Below, piece by piece: positions 42,247 through 53,825 of a DNA stretch of 64,000 bases (positions are counted from its first letter, which is position 1; every line of letters starts with the position of its first letter). This stretch comes from Orientallactaga sibirica. Its lineage: Eukaryota; Chordata; Mammalia; Rodentia; Dipodidae. The stretch lies in assembly GCA_036365145.1 (NCBI GenBank), contig JAEOAD010000045.1:18393501-18457500 (forward strand), written 5' to 3'. The notes under the pieces are model-generated. The model did not search any database. It saw only the letters and a list, made by a program, of their open reading frames with translations, and was not told the origin of the DNA. Position numbers and translations under genes: made by a program.

Positions 42247-43106
42247 AATAAAAAGGTTTAAAAGAATAGTCTCCACTCCCAAAGTCTGAGTGCAAGTATT
42301 GGACTGTAATATATGGTCACTTATAAAATAGTACACAGTAGGTGCTCAACAACATTTTGAAAGTGGGCAAATGGATTCTCCAGAGATCTCTAGGGTGGGG
42401 ACCTCCACAGGACAGCTGGGAGAGGCATAGCCCAAATGGCAGGAAGGCCACGTGGAGCTGTCCGTGGTGCTGAACGCCCCGCCTTGTTCAGGACCACTGT
42501 CCGTGGTACTGAAGCACCACTCACAGCTCGTTACACAGCCCATCCGTGCCCGCTGGAAAGAACTCAGAACATCCTAGGAACCTCTCCTGGGAAGCACACT
42601 CCATAACCTTGACTTCTCCGATAATCCCAGTCCCCCAAGGCCTTCTGCATGACATAGATAACCGGACACAGACTCAGGCAGGCCTGTGCCCAGAATGTGA
42701 TCATGTCTCTAATGCAGATACCAGCCCATCCCGGGTTGTGGGCTCAAACATCAACCCTATCCAGCCAGCCTCTGCCGGAGACTCTGAAGAAGCAGCCATA
42801 CAGAGACAGGCTCCCGACAGGCAGCTGGAGAGACAGGCTGCCTGCCAACAGCATTCACTGGAAGGCCCGGAGGTGACTCTTAGTTCTCAAAACTCATGGG
42901 CGCTGCCAGGCCAGGTGTCTGTGCTAGCAGACCACATAGAGAGGGAGGGGTAGGTGCTCAGTGATGGAAGGTGGGAGGCAGATGTTAGCACTGCAACTGG
43001 AGATATGAAAGTGGGGCTAGGGAACAGTATGGGATGAGGCCGCACTGGGGATTTGACTAAGCAAACACTCCATCAATGAGCTATTTCCCCAGCACTTAGT
43101 TCAGTT

Positions 43107-43306
43107 TTTTTTTTTTTTTTTTGGAGGTAGCCCAGGCTGACCTGGAATTCACTATGTAGCCTCAGGCTGGCCTTGAATTCACTATGTAGTCTCAGGCTGA
43201 CCTGGAATTCACTATGTAGTCTCAGGCTGGCCTTGAATTCACAGCGATCCTCCTACCTCAGTCTCCTGAGTGCTAAGGTTAAAGGCATGTGTCACCACGC
43301 TCAGCT
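43107..43306 (-). repeat. B1-like SINE with internal duplication, copy 2
   Basis: The segment ctggaattcactatgtag occurs twice and cttgaattcac twice, showing a local tandem gain absent from the copy 1 partner at 41343-41487. Confidence 0.93.
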
Positions 43307-43888
43307 TAGTTCACAGTTTTGAAGGCTGGAAATATTGGGTAGCCTCCCGGGTTCAACCTCTGGCAAAGCCCTCATGTCAGACAGTGGAAGTGTGTATGGG
43401 AGCAAGAGATCAAATCACCAGTCAGGAAATCAGAGAGCTGTGTGGAGTCAGGATCACTCCCTCCAAGCAAGCACCTTGAACTCTGATCATCTCCCCAGCC
43501 TAAGACTTACTCTTTTTTTTTTCTTCAGTAATAAGCCTCTTGTAGGAACTAAGGGTTCCCATGAAAACTACTTCAATACCATCTAACAGCAGAGACCCCC
43601 CCCCAATGTCCCAAGGACATCCCACTAGACCCACCTCTTAAAGGTCCCACTACTTCCTAAGTACATCACTGCACACAGAACCAAACTTCCAACACATGAA
43701 CCCTAGGGGGAACATTCAAGACCCATACCATAGCCTGGAACAACCTATAAGGATTTCAATGGAAACTACAGGGTAAGAGTCTCAGAGGACGGGATTCAGT
43801 GCAGGCGGGATCTGGGAGGGGGAACAGGAAAGGTGGTGGGAGGGGGTTATACTCATGGCATATTGTCTATATTTATGGAAGTTTTCAA

Positions 43889-44065
43889 TAAAAAAGTTTT
43901 GAAAATTATTTATTTGAGAGAAAGACAGGGGGAGAACGGGCTCACCAGGGCCTCTAGCCACTGCAAACGAACTCCAAACGCATGCGCCACCTTGTGCATC
44001 TGGCCTACCTGGGTTCTTAGGCCTCACAGGCAAGTGCCTTAACTACTAAGCCATCTCTCCAGCCC
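43889..44065 (-). repeat. DIP-like SINE in duplication copy 2
   Basis: The twin of the element at 42070, with gagaacgggctc in place of gagaatgggctc. Confidence 0.94.
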
Positions 44066-44986
44066 AATAAAAAGGTTTAAAAGAATAGTCTCCACTCCCA
44101 AAGTCTGAGTGCAAGTATTGGACTGTAATATATGGTCACTTATAAAATAGTACACAGTAGGTGCTCAACAACATTTTGAAAGTGGGCAAATGGATTCTCC
44201 AGAGATCTCTAGGGTGGGGACCTCCACAGGACAGCTGGGAGAGGCATAGCCCAAATGGCAGGAAGGCCGCGTGGAGCTGTCCGTGGTGCTGAACGCCCCG
44301 CCTTGTTCAGGACCACTGTCCGTGGTACTGAAGCACCACTCACAGCTCGTTACACAGCCCATCCGTGCCCGCTGGAAAGAACTCAGAACATCCTAGGAAC
44401 CTCTCCTGGGAAGCACACTCCATAACCTTGACTTCTCCGATAATCCCAGTCCCCCAAGGCCTTCTGCATGACATAGATAACCGGACACAGACTCAGGCAG
44501 GCCTGTGCCCAGAATGTGATCATGTCTCTAATGCAGACACCAGCCCATCCCGGGTTGTGGGCTCAAACATCAACCCTATCCAGCCAGCCTCTGCCGGAGA
44601 CTCTGAAGAAGCAGCCATACAGAGACAGGCTCCCGGCAGGCAGCTGGAGAGACAGGCTGCCTGCCAACAGCATTCACTGGAAGGCCCGGAGGTGACTCTT
44701 AGTTCTCAAAACTCATGGGCGCTACCAGGCCAGGTGTCTGTGCTAGCAGACCACATAGAGAGGGAGGGGTAGGTGCTCAGTGATGGAAGGTGGGAGGCAG
44801 ATGTTGGCACTGCAACTGGAGATATGAAAGTGGGGCTAGGGAACAGTATGGGATGAGGCCCAACATGGACATGGGAGTAACATTAGGGGTGGGGTTGGGG
44901 AAAACACAAAGTCACTTCATAGCAGGGGTAGGCTGGTGACAGGGAGGTATCCTCGGCAAACAGAGACAAGTTGGTCTCACTATAGA

Positions 44987-44987
<1 letters not shown>

Positions 44988-45028
<41 letters not shown>
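44988..45028. repeat. (CA)n microsatellite
   Basis: CA run of about 19 units ending at cggctagcag. Confidence 0.96.
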
Positions 45029-45405
45029 CTAGCAGGTAGTTATGTCTGCCCAGACACTTGGCTCTGGCAGGGACTTCCTCTGTGACATCATCTTCACAGG
45101 GCAGAAGCCTCCTCATATTCTAATTTTGCCCAAGGACCATTCTGGCTCCCCCATCCATGAACTTATCTAAACCTTTCTGGAAGCAATTTATATTTTCAGC
45201 CTGTATCACCTCTAGGGGAAATGATTTTCAAAGTTTATTCCCTGCTGAGCACAGCAGGATTTCCTGTTATTGGTTTTAAACTTGCCTCTCCTGAGCCTTG
45301 CTGGGGGCAGAGGATGGGAGGGGATTTCCCCGCCCCCCCCCCACAGGCTGGGATTTAGCCAAGGAGCCAAGAGCCAAGTTTGTCCCTTCTCTCTGCCCTT
45401 TCTGC
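45029..45405. other. Intron 1 segment, no recognised feature
   Basis: Nothing recognised apart from a C-rich patch near 45330-45345. Confidence 0.35.
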
Positions 45406-45561
45406 TTTTTTTTTTTTTTTTTTTTTTTGGTTTTTCGAGGTAGGGTCTCACTCTAGCTCAGGCTGACCTGGAATTCTCAGGGTGGCCTTGAACTCATGGC
45501 GATCCTCCTACCTCTGCCTCCCGAGTGCTGGGATTAAAGGCGTGCACCATCACGCCCGACT
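45406..45561 (-). repeat. B1-like SINE
   Basis: Antisense copy with a T23 tail. The target duplication ccctttctgctttt is present on both sides. Confidence 0.95.
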
Positions 45562-46225
45562 TCCCTTTCTGCTTTTATAGACTCCCACTACATTTCCTGA
45601 GCTTTTCTTGCTGTCTGAGGCTGTCCCAGGTGAGCCAGTCTGATTTTATATGACAGTTCTCTTTTCCACACAACTCTCTCAACAGCAGCCACTCACAGTT
45701 GCGCAGAAATTTACAGTTACCCACACGTTGTCATGTATGTGCGATCTCAGTTGCTCTCACACCTCTGCGATGCAATGCAGCCCACCCCAACTCCCAGGAA
45801 CCAGTGCCTCCATTTCATAGATGTGCACACTGAGGAAATGGAATTGCCACACAGCACACACATCTGCGATAAAGCCTATCTTCCTCAGACTCTGTCCAAG
45901 CTCCCCAAAGAAGGCATGACCCCAACATGAGAGATTGATGGAGCAGTAGCCCTCAGCTCTGATCTGCACAAAGAGAACATGTGTGGCTTCTTTCTAGCTC
46001 CCTCTCCCATCCTGTCTAGGTCACTGCTGGGGAAAGAAGCTTCATATCCCTCCAGCCAGTTAATCTTCACATCATTTTCCTCTAACGCTTGTTGGCCATC
46101 CTCTGTTCAGCCCACTGACCTCCCAAAAGCTCCTCTACCAACCTGGCATTTTATTGCACCACTGAAGAGAATTTAAATTTACCTGCCAACTCCATGATTT
46201 TACTCTACCCATCCTCTTTCTGATC
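45562..46225. other. Intron 1 segment, no recognised feature
   Basis: Near 45780-45930 there is faint MIR-like wording (catttcatagatgtgcacac, tgaggaaatggaattgccac). The remainder is unique-looking. Confidence 0.4.
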
Positions 46226-46422
46226 TTTTAAAATTATTTATTTATTTTAGAGAGAGAGAGAGAGAATGAGACAGCCCACTAGCGCCTCTAGCCACTGCAA
46301 ACAAACTCCAGACACATGTACCATCTTGTGCATCTGGCTTTACATGGGTACTGGGGAACTGAACTCAGGTCCTTAGGCTTTGCAGGCAAGTGCCTTAAAT
46401 GCTGATCCATCTCTCCAGCCCC
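46226..46422 (-). repeat. DIP-like SINE
   Basis: Antisense copy: aaattatttatttattttag, gcctctagccactgcaaaca, gatccatctctccagcccc. Confidence 0.94.
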
Positions 46423-46626
46423 AGATATTTTATTTAAATGTTGAAAAACGAGAGAAGAGCATCAGTTCATGATCAAGTACACGTCCCCTCCTTCTCTACC
46501 AAGAAGACTGTTCAGTTGTTCACACCTCTTGTTTCCTTTTGTGGGCAGTCTCTTATCAAAGTACAAACCATTGCTTCAACTATCACATGAATCTAAGATA
46601 CACTTATACAGGAGGTCACACTACAG

Positions 46627-46654
46627 AACACACACACACACACACACACACACA
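46627..46654. repeat. (CA)n microsatellite
   Basis: A short CA run of about 14 units. Confidence 0.95.
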
Positions 46655-48833
46655 GCTTATCAAAAGAATTCATTTATATAGAAACTAGTACTTCTATATA
46701 CCTGCTAAGGTACCCAAATATTTACAACCATCCCCACACCTCCCTTCCCTCTCAGTCACACACATGCATATTAGAAGTAGCTTGGAAATGTCTTTTGTTT
46801 GCCAGGAGGGAAGGGAACAGAGACAGGTAGGGAAATGCCAGCACAGGAGATAAATACACCAGAGGCTGTAGAGCATCTGGGATTACTGGGAAGGGATCGG
46901 AGACTCTCCCGCAATTTGGACCATAGTCGTTGGAGATTCCTGGATGAAGACCTCTCTAGGCTGTAGGTAGGGGGACCAGTGGCCAGTACCTGAGAGTAAT
47001 AGTGGGACAATCACATGCACCACTGTCTAGCAGCCTCAATTTCAGGTATAAAAGAGAGGCGGGCTTGGCAGGTGACCTCGCAGAAGGGTGTGGCCGTGGA
47101 AAGCAGGCATCCCTCTTTCTGAGCATGCAGCCAGGTCACCTTCACCCACGGACACACGTGTTCCCAGTTACACCAGTGTCAATATCCACCTCTGGGTGTA
47201 CAAGCCAGCCCCTGGCCAGAGGCCCCATCCTCAGGTTCATGTGATGAGTGAGAACACCTGCCACCCCACACAAGCCACTACAAGCCCAATTTTCCCTGGC
47301 TGTGCTGTGTTCAGAGTGAGGGGCTTGCTCACATTGCCTGGAGTTTACTAATACATCCACGAGATGCAGTGATCACGCAAAATCTCAAAGACACAATGGC
47401 TCTCAGCCAAGTCATGTGAGCACCAGCGAGGGCCCACACATTCCTGTCTCCCTCACACCTTCAGTCTGTCTCATGGCTGCCGCACTAGCATATGTCTCTC
47501 CTCACCACCTGGCCCAGGGTAGGCCCATCCTGCCAGCCACTCTGGCCAAGAATAATGAGGCTGCTCTCTGCAGGAGCCCTGGCAATGAACATGTGTCTCT
47601 TCAGAAAACTGGAAGAAAGAGAGAAGGAACATTGGCAGAGTGAACTATTATCAGGGACTTCATCTCCTAGCATCCGGGGACAGCTTTTGCCCTGGGAGGC
47701 TGGGGGTGAGGTGGGCTCAGGTTCCTGCAGGGACACAGACAGAGGAGGGGTGGGGAGAAGGGGGAAAGGAGGAGCCAGCATGGGGGGGGGGCAGGAGGAA
47801 AGGTGAGGGAGTATTTACCCACTGAACAAATCTGTCTCCCAGCAAAGGGCCCTGTTTTCTTCCACATCTGTTACTGCTTGAGGGTTCTGAAATCAGGTCT
47901 CCTTGCTCTTTTTCTTCTCAGAGGAGAACACTCCATTGAAAGATCTTCAAATGAATGGCCCCTTCCTGACCCTGGGGAAAATACTAGAGTCTGAAGTGAT
48001 GGCCAAAATGGGACAAATAATCCAGGGAAGATAAGGAGACGTATCAGGCAGCTTGGGCCACTGATGCATCGCATGCATCTCAGCAGGGCTGGGATGATGA
48101 GAGCCACTCTTCACCAGCACACAGGACAGGGACAGAGAGGAGGAAAGAAGAGAGGGATCGTGTCTCAGCTCCTTTGTTCTCTGCATGCCCAAAAACATCT
48201 AATTATTTTATTCCTTCATTTGTTCTCTGGTGTGTTGCCCATCCCTTACATTTGAACATTAACTCCACTGGACTCCCCAGCAATCCTGGCATTGCAGCTC
48301 AGATCCCAGCACGGACATGATGCTTAACACACATTTACTGAGTGGGTGAGTAGATGCATTACTGAGCCAAGCCAGTGGGGCAAATTCACAGCCTGCACTC
48401 CAGCCTGACTGGGAGAGGAAGCCAGGTCCTCGAGGATTCTTGGGGAAGCCCCATCCAGTCCCAGACAACAGCCTCAACTCTCTTTCCAGTTGCACTCTTC
48501 GCTACTTTGGCTCAGTTTTTACTCCAGAGGTTCTTGCTATATCCTCAGCCAGTTGCCTCTGTCCTGGATGCCAGAGTGACCACTGTATTTTCCAGGGGAC
48601 TTAAAAAGGTATGTGTTTAGTGAGAACAGTCTGACCCAGGCCATTGGCTCTTCTGTCTCCTCTTCCCAGGGATGACTGGGTCTTGCTGTCCATTCTGGAG
48701 TGGAACTATTCTCTCTCTGTGATCTTCTGTGATCCTTCTACTCAGCTTGGGTCTGATCATGCTGCTTTCCTGACTGAACGACTTCAGCAGGTCTCACCAC
48801 CTCTGGAATGGATCAAACTCCTGTTACGATAGT
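46655..48833. other. Intron 1 segment, largely unique
   Basis: Over 2 kb without a recognised SINE, LTR or exon. 48300-48360 has L2-like wording (cttaacacacatttactgag). Confidence 0.4.
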
Positions 48834-49310
48834 GTATCCATCAGGGGTCTCCTGGGGAACAGAACTAATAGCATGAACAGGCATCAGGAAGGGGAATTAC
48901 TGGATCTGCTTACAGGATACAGGCTGGGAAGTCCGACAATAGCTGTCTGTAGGCTGGAGAGTTAGGGAACCAGGTAGCTGCTCAGTCCGTGAAGCTACTA
49001 CATGTCTCAGCAGTCCCAACCTAGCACTGAAGGCCTGGAGGATATCTGGACAGCCGCTGGTCTTCAGTCCACGCTGGAAGGCTGATGAAGCTGGGCTCCG
49101 ATGTCTGAGAAAGACAGCAGCAACAGATAGACGCATGTGCCTGCAGGTAGCACTGGAAGCCAGATAGAAGGTACTGAGTTCTCTCAAACCTTCTTTGCAT
49201 ATAGTCCACCACTGGAAGTACCACCCATTCAGGAGGAAAGTCTTCCTTCTTTCATCAATCCTTCCTTGAAATGCCCTCACAGATCAAGTTGACGACAGAA
49301 TTTAACCTTC
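48834..49310 (-). mobile_element. MLT2-like (ERVL) LTR relic
   Basis: It begins gtatccatcaggggtctcct and ggggaacagaactaatagc, and ends ctcacagatcaagttgacga then aatttaac. This wording is the reverse of MLT2 LTRs, which end in ccctgactaataca. Non-coding. Confidence 0.65.
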
Positions 49311-49439
49311 CCAGGCAGTAAGGAACTTGGACAATAGGACCCTACTTCTCTTCCTCACCATTACCTCAGTAATGTGACAGTGAGTGATCAATGTGTCCAT
49401 TCTACACATGAAGAAAGTAAGCTATCATCAAGCAGTGGA

Positions 49440-49650
49440 GTTGCCAGTGTTTGGCACATTTTCCTGTCGCTGTTGTCCACCTTCTGCTGGCCAGGAGGTG
49501 ATGTCCACCCTCTACTCATGCCATCATTTCCCCCTGTCATCATGGAGCTTCCCCTTGAGTCTGTAAGCCAAAATAAACCCTTTTTTCCACAAGCTGTTCT
49601 TGGTCGGGTGATTTCTGCCAGCAATGCAAGCCTGACTGTAACACCAGACA
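49440..49650 (+). mobile_element. MaLR-like solo LTR, copy C, 5' truncated
   Basis: Only the right part remains: gccagtgtttggcacatttt, gaggtgatgtccaccctcta, gagtctgtaagccaaaataa and tgccagcaatgcaagcctga. Confidence 0.75.
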
Positions 49651-49780
49651 AACAAAATGGTGTATGCACCTGGAGTTCGTGTGGAGCAGCAGAACAGCAG
49701 CAGCAGGTAGATGCATGTGCCAGGATGCCCATACTCACTCTTTATGCCTGCCTCTTTTCCTGTCTCTTCCTCAAATTAAT
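49651..49780 (+). repeat. DIP-like SINE fragment, degenerate
   Basis: The wording ggtgtatgcacctggagttc, tgcccatactcactctttat and tcaaattaataaaaattaaa matches the right half of the SINE with a CAG-rich patch inside. Confidence 0.5.
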
Positions 49781-49792
49781 AAAAATTAAATT

Positions 49793-49888
49793 TGACTTCT
49801 CTGTGCCTCAGTTTCCATATCTGGAAAATGGGGCTCAATAATCACAGGACCTTCTCAAAATTCCATTGTGAGATTTCAATAAATAAAA
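49793..49888 (+). repeat. MIR SINE relic
   Basis: ctctgtgcctcagtttccat, then atctggaaaatggggctcaa and ttgtgagatttcaataaa: a clear sense MIR. Confidence 0.85.
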
Positions 49889-49895
49889 AAAGCAT

Positions 49896-50112
49896 AGGGC
49901 CTGGAGAGATGGCTTAGCACTTGCCTGTGAAGCCTAAGGACCCCGGTTCGAGGCTTGATTCCCCAGGACCCATGTAAGCCAGATGCACAAGGTGGCGCAT
50001 GCATCTGGAGATCATTTGCAGTGGCTGGAGACCCTGGCACGCCCATTCTCTCTCTATCCATCTGCCTCTTTTTCTCCGTCTGTCGCTCTCAAATAAAAAA
50101 AATTAAAAAACA
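49896..50112 (+). repeat. DIP-like SINE
   Basis: A complete sense copy: gggcctggagagatggctta, aagccagatgcacaaggtgg, ctctctctatccatctgcct and an A-rich tail. Confidence 0.95.
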
Positions 50113-50560
50113 TATATGAAAGTGCTCAGGTCAAAACAGTGTCAGTTCTGGGTCAGGAACAGTATTACAGTGGCCTTCAGGGAAGAGGAAGAGGAGGAGA
50201 GGTGGAGATGGATAGAGGTGGGGCTACAGGGCTTTCAGGGAGGACCAGTTCTGGACAGTGCAGAAGGAATTCAAGATGGTACCCAGGGCACCTGCAACGT
50301 GTGGCTGGAGAGGGTGTGTCACGCATGGTAGGGCAGGGTAGTGTGAAACAGGCTTGTGTAGGGACTATCAGCCCCCCACACACAGCAGCACCTTTTTCCA
50401 TGGAATGACAAGGTGCCCATCTGAGGCTTAAAGGAATGGAGCCTTCAACATCCCTAGGAGAAGAAGGCAAGTGTCCCTACCACGTCAGATAGCCTATGAT
50501 GGACAGAAAGGGTGCCTGGCCCTAGGAGTGGGGAGATGGGGGCCCAAGGACTGATTGAAG
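50113..50560. other. Intron 1 segment, no recognised feature
   Basis: Unique-looking sequence next to an AT-rich block. Confidence 0.4.
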
Positions 50561-50564
50561 TTGC

Positions 50565-50715
50565 CAGCTGCAGCCCCATAAATTGTACTCTGGCCCAGGC
50601 TGGCAGTCCATTAACATGAAAGATTTCATCGCACTTTACAACCTCCCTGTCTTGTACGGCGACAGCAGGTAATTAAAACAATAATTGTTTTCTGATGTTG
50701 CTTCTGCTCAACGAT
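50565..50715. promoter_or_regulatory. Candidate enhancer with palindromic SOX-like site
   Basis: Contains ccataaattgtactctggcc, cattaacatgaaagatttca, gcaggtaattaaaacaataa and attgttttctgatgttgctt. Positions 50675-50691 form a perfect palindrome, AAAACAAT-A-ATTGTTTT, two head-to-head SOX-type sites beside a TAATTA-like site. Confidence 0.45.
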
Positions 50716-51370
50716 AAAAGCTTCCAGTTATTTTCCTTTTGCCGGGGTGACTGGGGGGGGTCTGATCTTGGGGCACGTAGAATGGGTGTGGGGCCACAGA
50801 AGTTTGGGAGGAAGAGAAGGGTTCCAGGGTGCCTTTTGTGTGGCAATCTGCAGCACGGAGCCTGCGTCTGGCTCAGATGCCCTCAACGCGTGTGCTCATG
50901 CGCAAATACCACCCCACACACTGGCCAGTATACAATAAGGCACGCCACACATGTGTCCCTGCAGGCCATGTCCTTCATGGTCAGCCTTTTAGCTGCTCTG
51001 TGAACTGCTCTGGTGAAGGTCACCTGGATTAGGAGTCCCAGGAGGGGAGGGGAGGGCAGGATCCACGGCCAACAAGGAAGGAGCCTGAGAAGCCATTCTG
51101 ACCCAAGCCCCAGGGAATCTCGCATTGTGGCCTTGCTGTACTCAGAGAGGGCACAGACAGGCTGTACATAATCTAGGTGATGGGAAGGGAAAGGAGCTAG
51201 AGGCCTATGAGTACCAGCCTCAAAGGTAATGAACTTGTACTTCGTGGGGGGGCAGGGAAGCCTGGCATACAAGAGGTGGCTTGCCTAGGAAGGGCTGAGG
51301 TACTTCAAGTACAGAGGGAGCTGACTCAGAGAAGACAGATGTTTGTTATTGTCTGTGCTCCCTAAACAGT
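50716..51370. other. Intron 1 segment, no recognised feature
   Basis: Nothing recognised except a G-rich patch near 50752-50760. Confidence 0.4.
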
Positions 51371-51518
51371 TACCTTCTCTCTTTTGAAGCAGTGTCTCAC
51401 TGTAGCTCAGGCTAACTTGAAACTCACTCAGTAGCCCAGGCTGGCCTTGAACTCACAGCAGTCCTACATCAGCTTCCCATGTGCTGGGATTAAAGGTGTG
51501 CACCACTATGCCCAGCTA
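51371..51518 (-). repeat. B1-like SINE, diverged
   Basis: cttttgaagcagtgtctcac, caggctaacttgaaactcac, then gtgcaccactatgcccagct. It has no long T tail, so it is probably older than the other copies. Confidence 0.88.
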
Positions 51519-51654
51519 TTTACTTTCTCTTCCTCTCTTCAGTCTATCAGTGGATGCACTGATACATCCATCCGTCCACTCACTGATGAAAAAGCAGTGA
51601 GCATAAGTAAACCACAGTACCACCTTCAAGAAACTTAGGTCTGTTTTGTTAACA

Positions 51655-51857
51655 CTTTATTTATTTATTTATTTGAGAGAGGGGGGAAGGATCAGATAGA
51701 TAGATAGGGAGAATGGGCACACTGGGGCCACTGCAAATGAGTTGCAGAACATGCGCCACCTTGTGCATCTGGCTTTATGTGGGTACTGGGAAATCGAACC
51801 TGGATCCTTATGCTTCACAGGCAAGTGCCTTAACCACTGAGCCATCTCTCCAGCCCA
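51655..51857 (-). repeat. DIP-like SINE
   Basis: Antisense copy with a (TAGA)n patch (agatagatagatagg) inside the GA-rich part. Confidence 0.94.
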
Positions 51858-52250
51858 GGAAACTTATGTTGTAGGGGGAAAGAAGGAAACATAAAATAAA
51901 CGAGTCAAATCAAGACCAATTCCCACGTTGATAAATACCATGAAGACACTAAAGCTGAGAGTGATAGGTCACTACATGATAGGGCTAAGGGTCCAGGGAG
52001 AACCTACTGAGGAGGTGACATTTGAATGAGACATAGAGAGTGACATAGAGAAGCCAGGGCCCTTAAAGGACCCACTCCTAGACTCTACCACCTCCATCCA
52101 CTGGTCCTGCTAGTTCCTGCCTTTTGCTACCATCAGCCTCAGGCCCAGGAAGCTTGGGGTAAGCATGAGTGGGGGGCAGAGCTGTCATTGCTGCTACTGT
52201 CATCATGAATGATGACATCACCTGGGGGCTCCCTCATCTCGGCCCCCACT
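51858..52250. other. Intron 1 segment, no recognised feature
   Basis: No repeat or exon was recognised. Confidence 0.4.
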
Positions 52251-52254
52251 GCCC

Positions 52255-52440
52255 ACGAAGCCCATGGCAAATCAGCCCGATGCTTTAAAACAAATACTTC
52301 TTAATCACTAAAAATTGAAATGATTTCATGTGAAAATGTTAATGTATTCGTGATCATAGCCGCGCAGTGCGTCTGATAAATTAGCACCAGCCTGCCGCAT
52401 TGTTCATAGCTACATTTATCCTGGTGACGAGACACATGCA
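52255..52440. promoter_or_regulatory. Candidate conserved non-coding block
   Basis: Non-repetitive, with aatacttcttaatcactaaa, gaaaatgttaatgtattcgt, gatcatagccgcgcagtgcg and tctgataaattagcaccagc. The mix of AT-rich cores with retained CpGs (ccgcgcagtgcg) is unusual in a methylated intron. Confidence 0.42.
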
Positions 52441-53265
52441 GGCAGGAGCGGAGGGGCAGAGAGGGCAGCTTGTGGCTGGGGGTAAGCGAGGGTGAGGGGA
52501 GGTGCCAAATGAAGGGGCAGAAGGAAGCCTGGCCCAAGTGTCTGACAGCCAGCTGTGACCTCGTTGCTGGCCATAGCTTCCCAGCTGCCTCCACATGCCC
52601 TGGAATACCCATCGTGGACCATCCAGCTTATACCAGGCAGGGCTGGCTGGCCTCGCAGGCAGACCACCCACAGACTCAGGGTTCAGCAAAGTAGGGCACC
52701 ATGAGATGAGGAACACAATTTTTACAAGGATTCCATCTTTCAAAGATAAGCATCAGGATGTCGAGAAACTGGAGCCTCGCGTCCCGCTGGCGGGAATATA
52801 AAACAGTGCAGTTGCAAAAGGAAAGTGGGGTTGGTGGTTTCTCAGCCCGTTCAGTGTGGGAGTACCATCTGACCCGGCGCTCTAGGACGGAAGACCGGTC
52901 TAAACAAACGACTGGCTGAGCAGAATTCAGTAGAGGCACGCGGGGACTGTGAGCCAGTAAAGGGAATGGGGAGAACTCACTCGCCCTGCAGTGGGGTGAC
53001 CCTTTGCATGGTGCAGGTGAAAGATGCTAGTCGGAGAGGCCCCAAGTGACATTACTTATTTATATGACCATCCACAATGGGCAGGCCTACAGAAATGGCA
53101 AGCAGGGTGCTATTTGCCAGGACCTCAGAAGAGGGAGGAACAGGAGGTGAGTGTCAAAATAGAGGCCTCATTGTGGGTGACAAAAGACTTTGAAACCAGA
53201 TGGAAGTGACGCTGCAGTAGACTGTGAATGCACCAGGTGCCTTTAGACTGTATTTTATTTTGTGT
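52441..53265. other. Intron 1 segment, no recognised feature
   Basis: About 800 bases. Several CpGs persist near 52770-52950 (cgagaaactgg, ctcgcgtcccgctggcggga, gacccggcgctctaggacgg), but no exon was found. Confidence 0.4.
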
Positions 53266-53485
53266 GTTTGTTTTAAAGTTGGAGATAAGTTCTTATGTAT
53301 CCCCAGGCTGGCCTGCAACACCCTATGTAGATAAAGATGACCCTGAACTCCTGCCCCTCCTGTCTTCACTTTCCAGGTGCTAGGATTGCATGCAGTATGT
53401 ACCACCACGCCCTGATCTATGTGGTTCTGGGGAATCTGAACTCAGGGCTTTCTGCATGTTAGTCATTCTGCTCACTGAGCCACAT
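53266..53485 (-). repeat. Degenerate B1 followed by ID-like fragment
   Basis: gtatccccaggctggcctgc and tgtaccaccacgccctgatc are B1-like. ttctggggaatctgaactca and ctcactgagccacataccca are ID-like. The arrangement resembles rodent B4-type composite SINEs. Confidence 0.6.
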
Positions 53486-53599
53486 ACCCAACTTCTCATG
53501 TGTGTGCTTTAAAAATGACTAATTTTATGTCATGTGAATTTCATCTCCATTAAAATAGATACATGTCCAACTTCACTAGGCCTCAAAAAAATCATGTTA

Positions 53600-53825
53600 G
53601 GGCTGGGGAGATAGCTCAGCCATTGAAGGTGCTTTTTAAAAAGCCTGCTGGCCCTGATTTGATTCCTCAGCACCCATATAAAACCAGATGCACAAAGGGG
53701 CACATGCATCTGGAGTTCCTTTGCAGTGGCAAGATGCCCTGGAACACTCTAACACACACACACTCTTTTTCTCCCTCTCTCCTTCCCGCTATTTCTTTGC
53801 AAATATATAAATAAGAATATTTTAA
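53600..53825 (+). repeat. DIP-like SINE, diverged
   Basis: ttagggctggggagatagct, then atgcacaaaggggcacatgc. It ends in ctctctccttcccgctattt and an A/T-rich tail. Confidence 0.88.

Larger units (their letters stand above)
41278..43041. repeat. Tandem duplication, copy 1
   Basis: A unit of 1764 bases starting gcactggggattgg and ending ggatgaggcc, repeated immediately downstream. It contains an ID-like fragment, a B1, a MaLR piece, a DIP-like SINE, an L2-like tail (gtacacagtaggtgctcaac) and unique sequence. Only about eight to ten base differences from copy 2 were seen outside the B1. Confidence 0.97.
43042..44860. repeat. Tandem duplication, copy 2
   Basis: 1819 bases, starting gcactggggatttg and ending at the same ggatgaggcc. 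It differs from copy 1 mainly in the B1, where a roughly 52-base block is repeated, the T tail is longer and about a dozen bases (around gtcttgccctag) are missing. The other differences are single bases, nearly all transitions. Confidence 0.97.

Noticed and set aside
42546..44772. A 135-codon plus-strand open frame preserved in both copies of the tandem duplication (42546-42953 and 44365-44772)
   Set aside because: The copies are nearly identical because the duplication is recent, so preservation proves nothing. No domain, promoter or splice context was seen.
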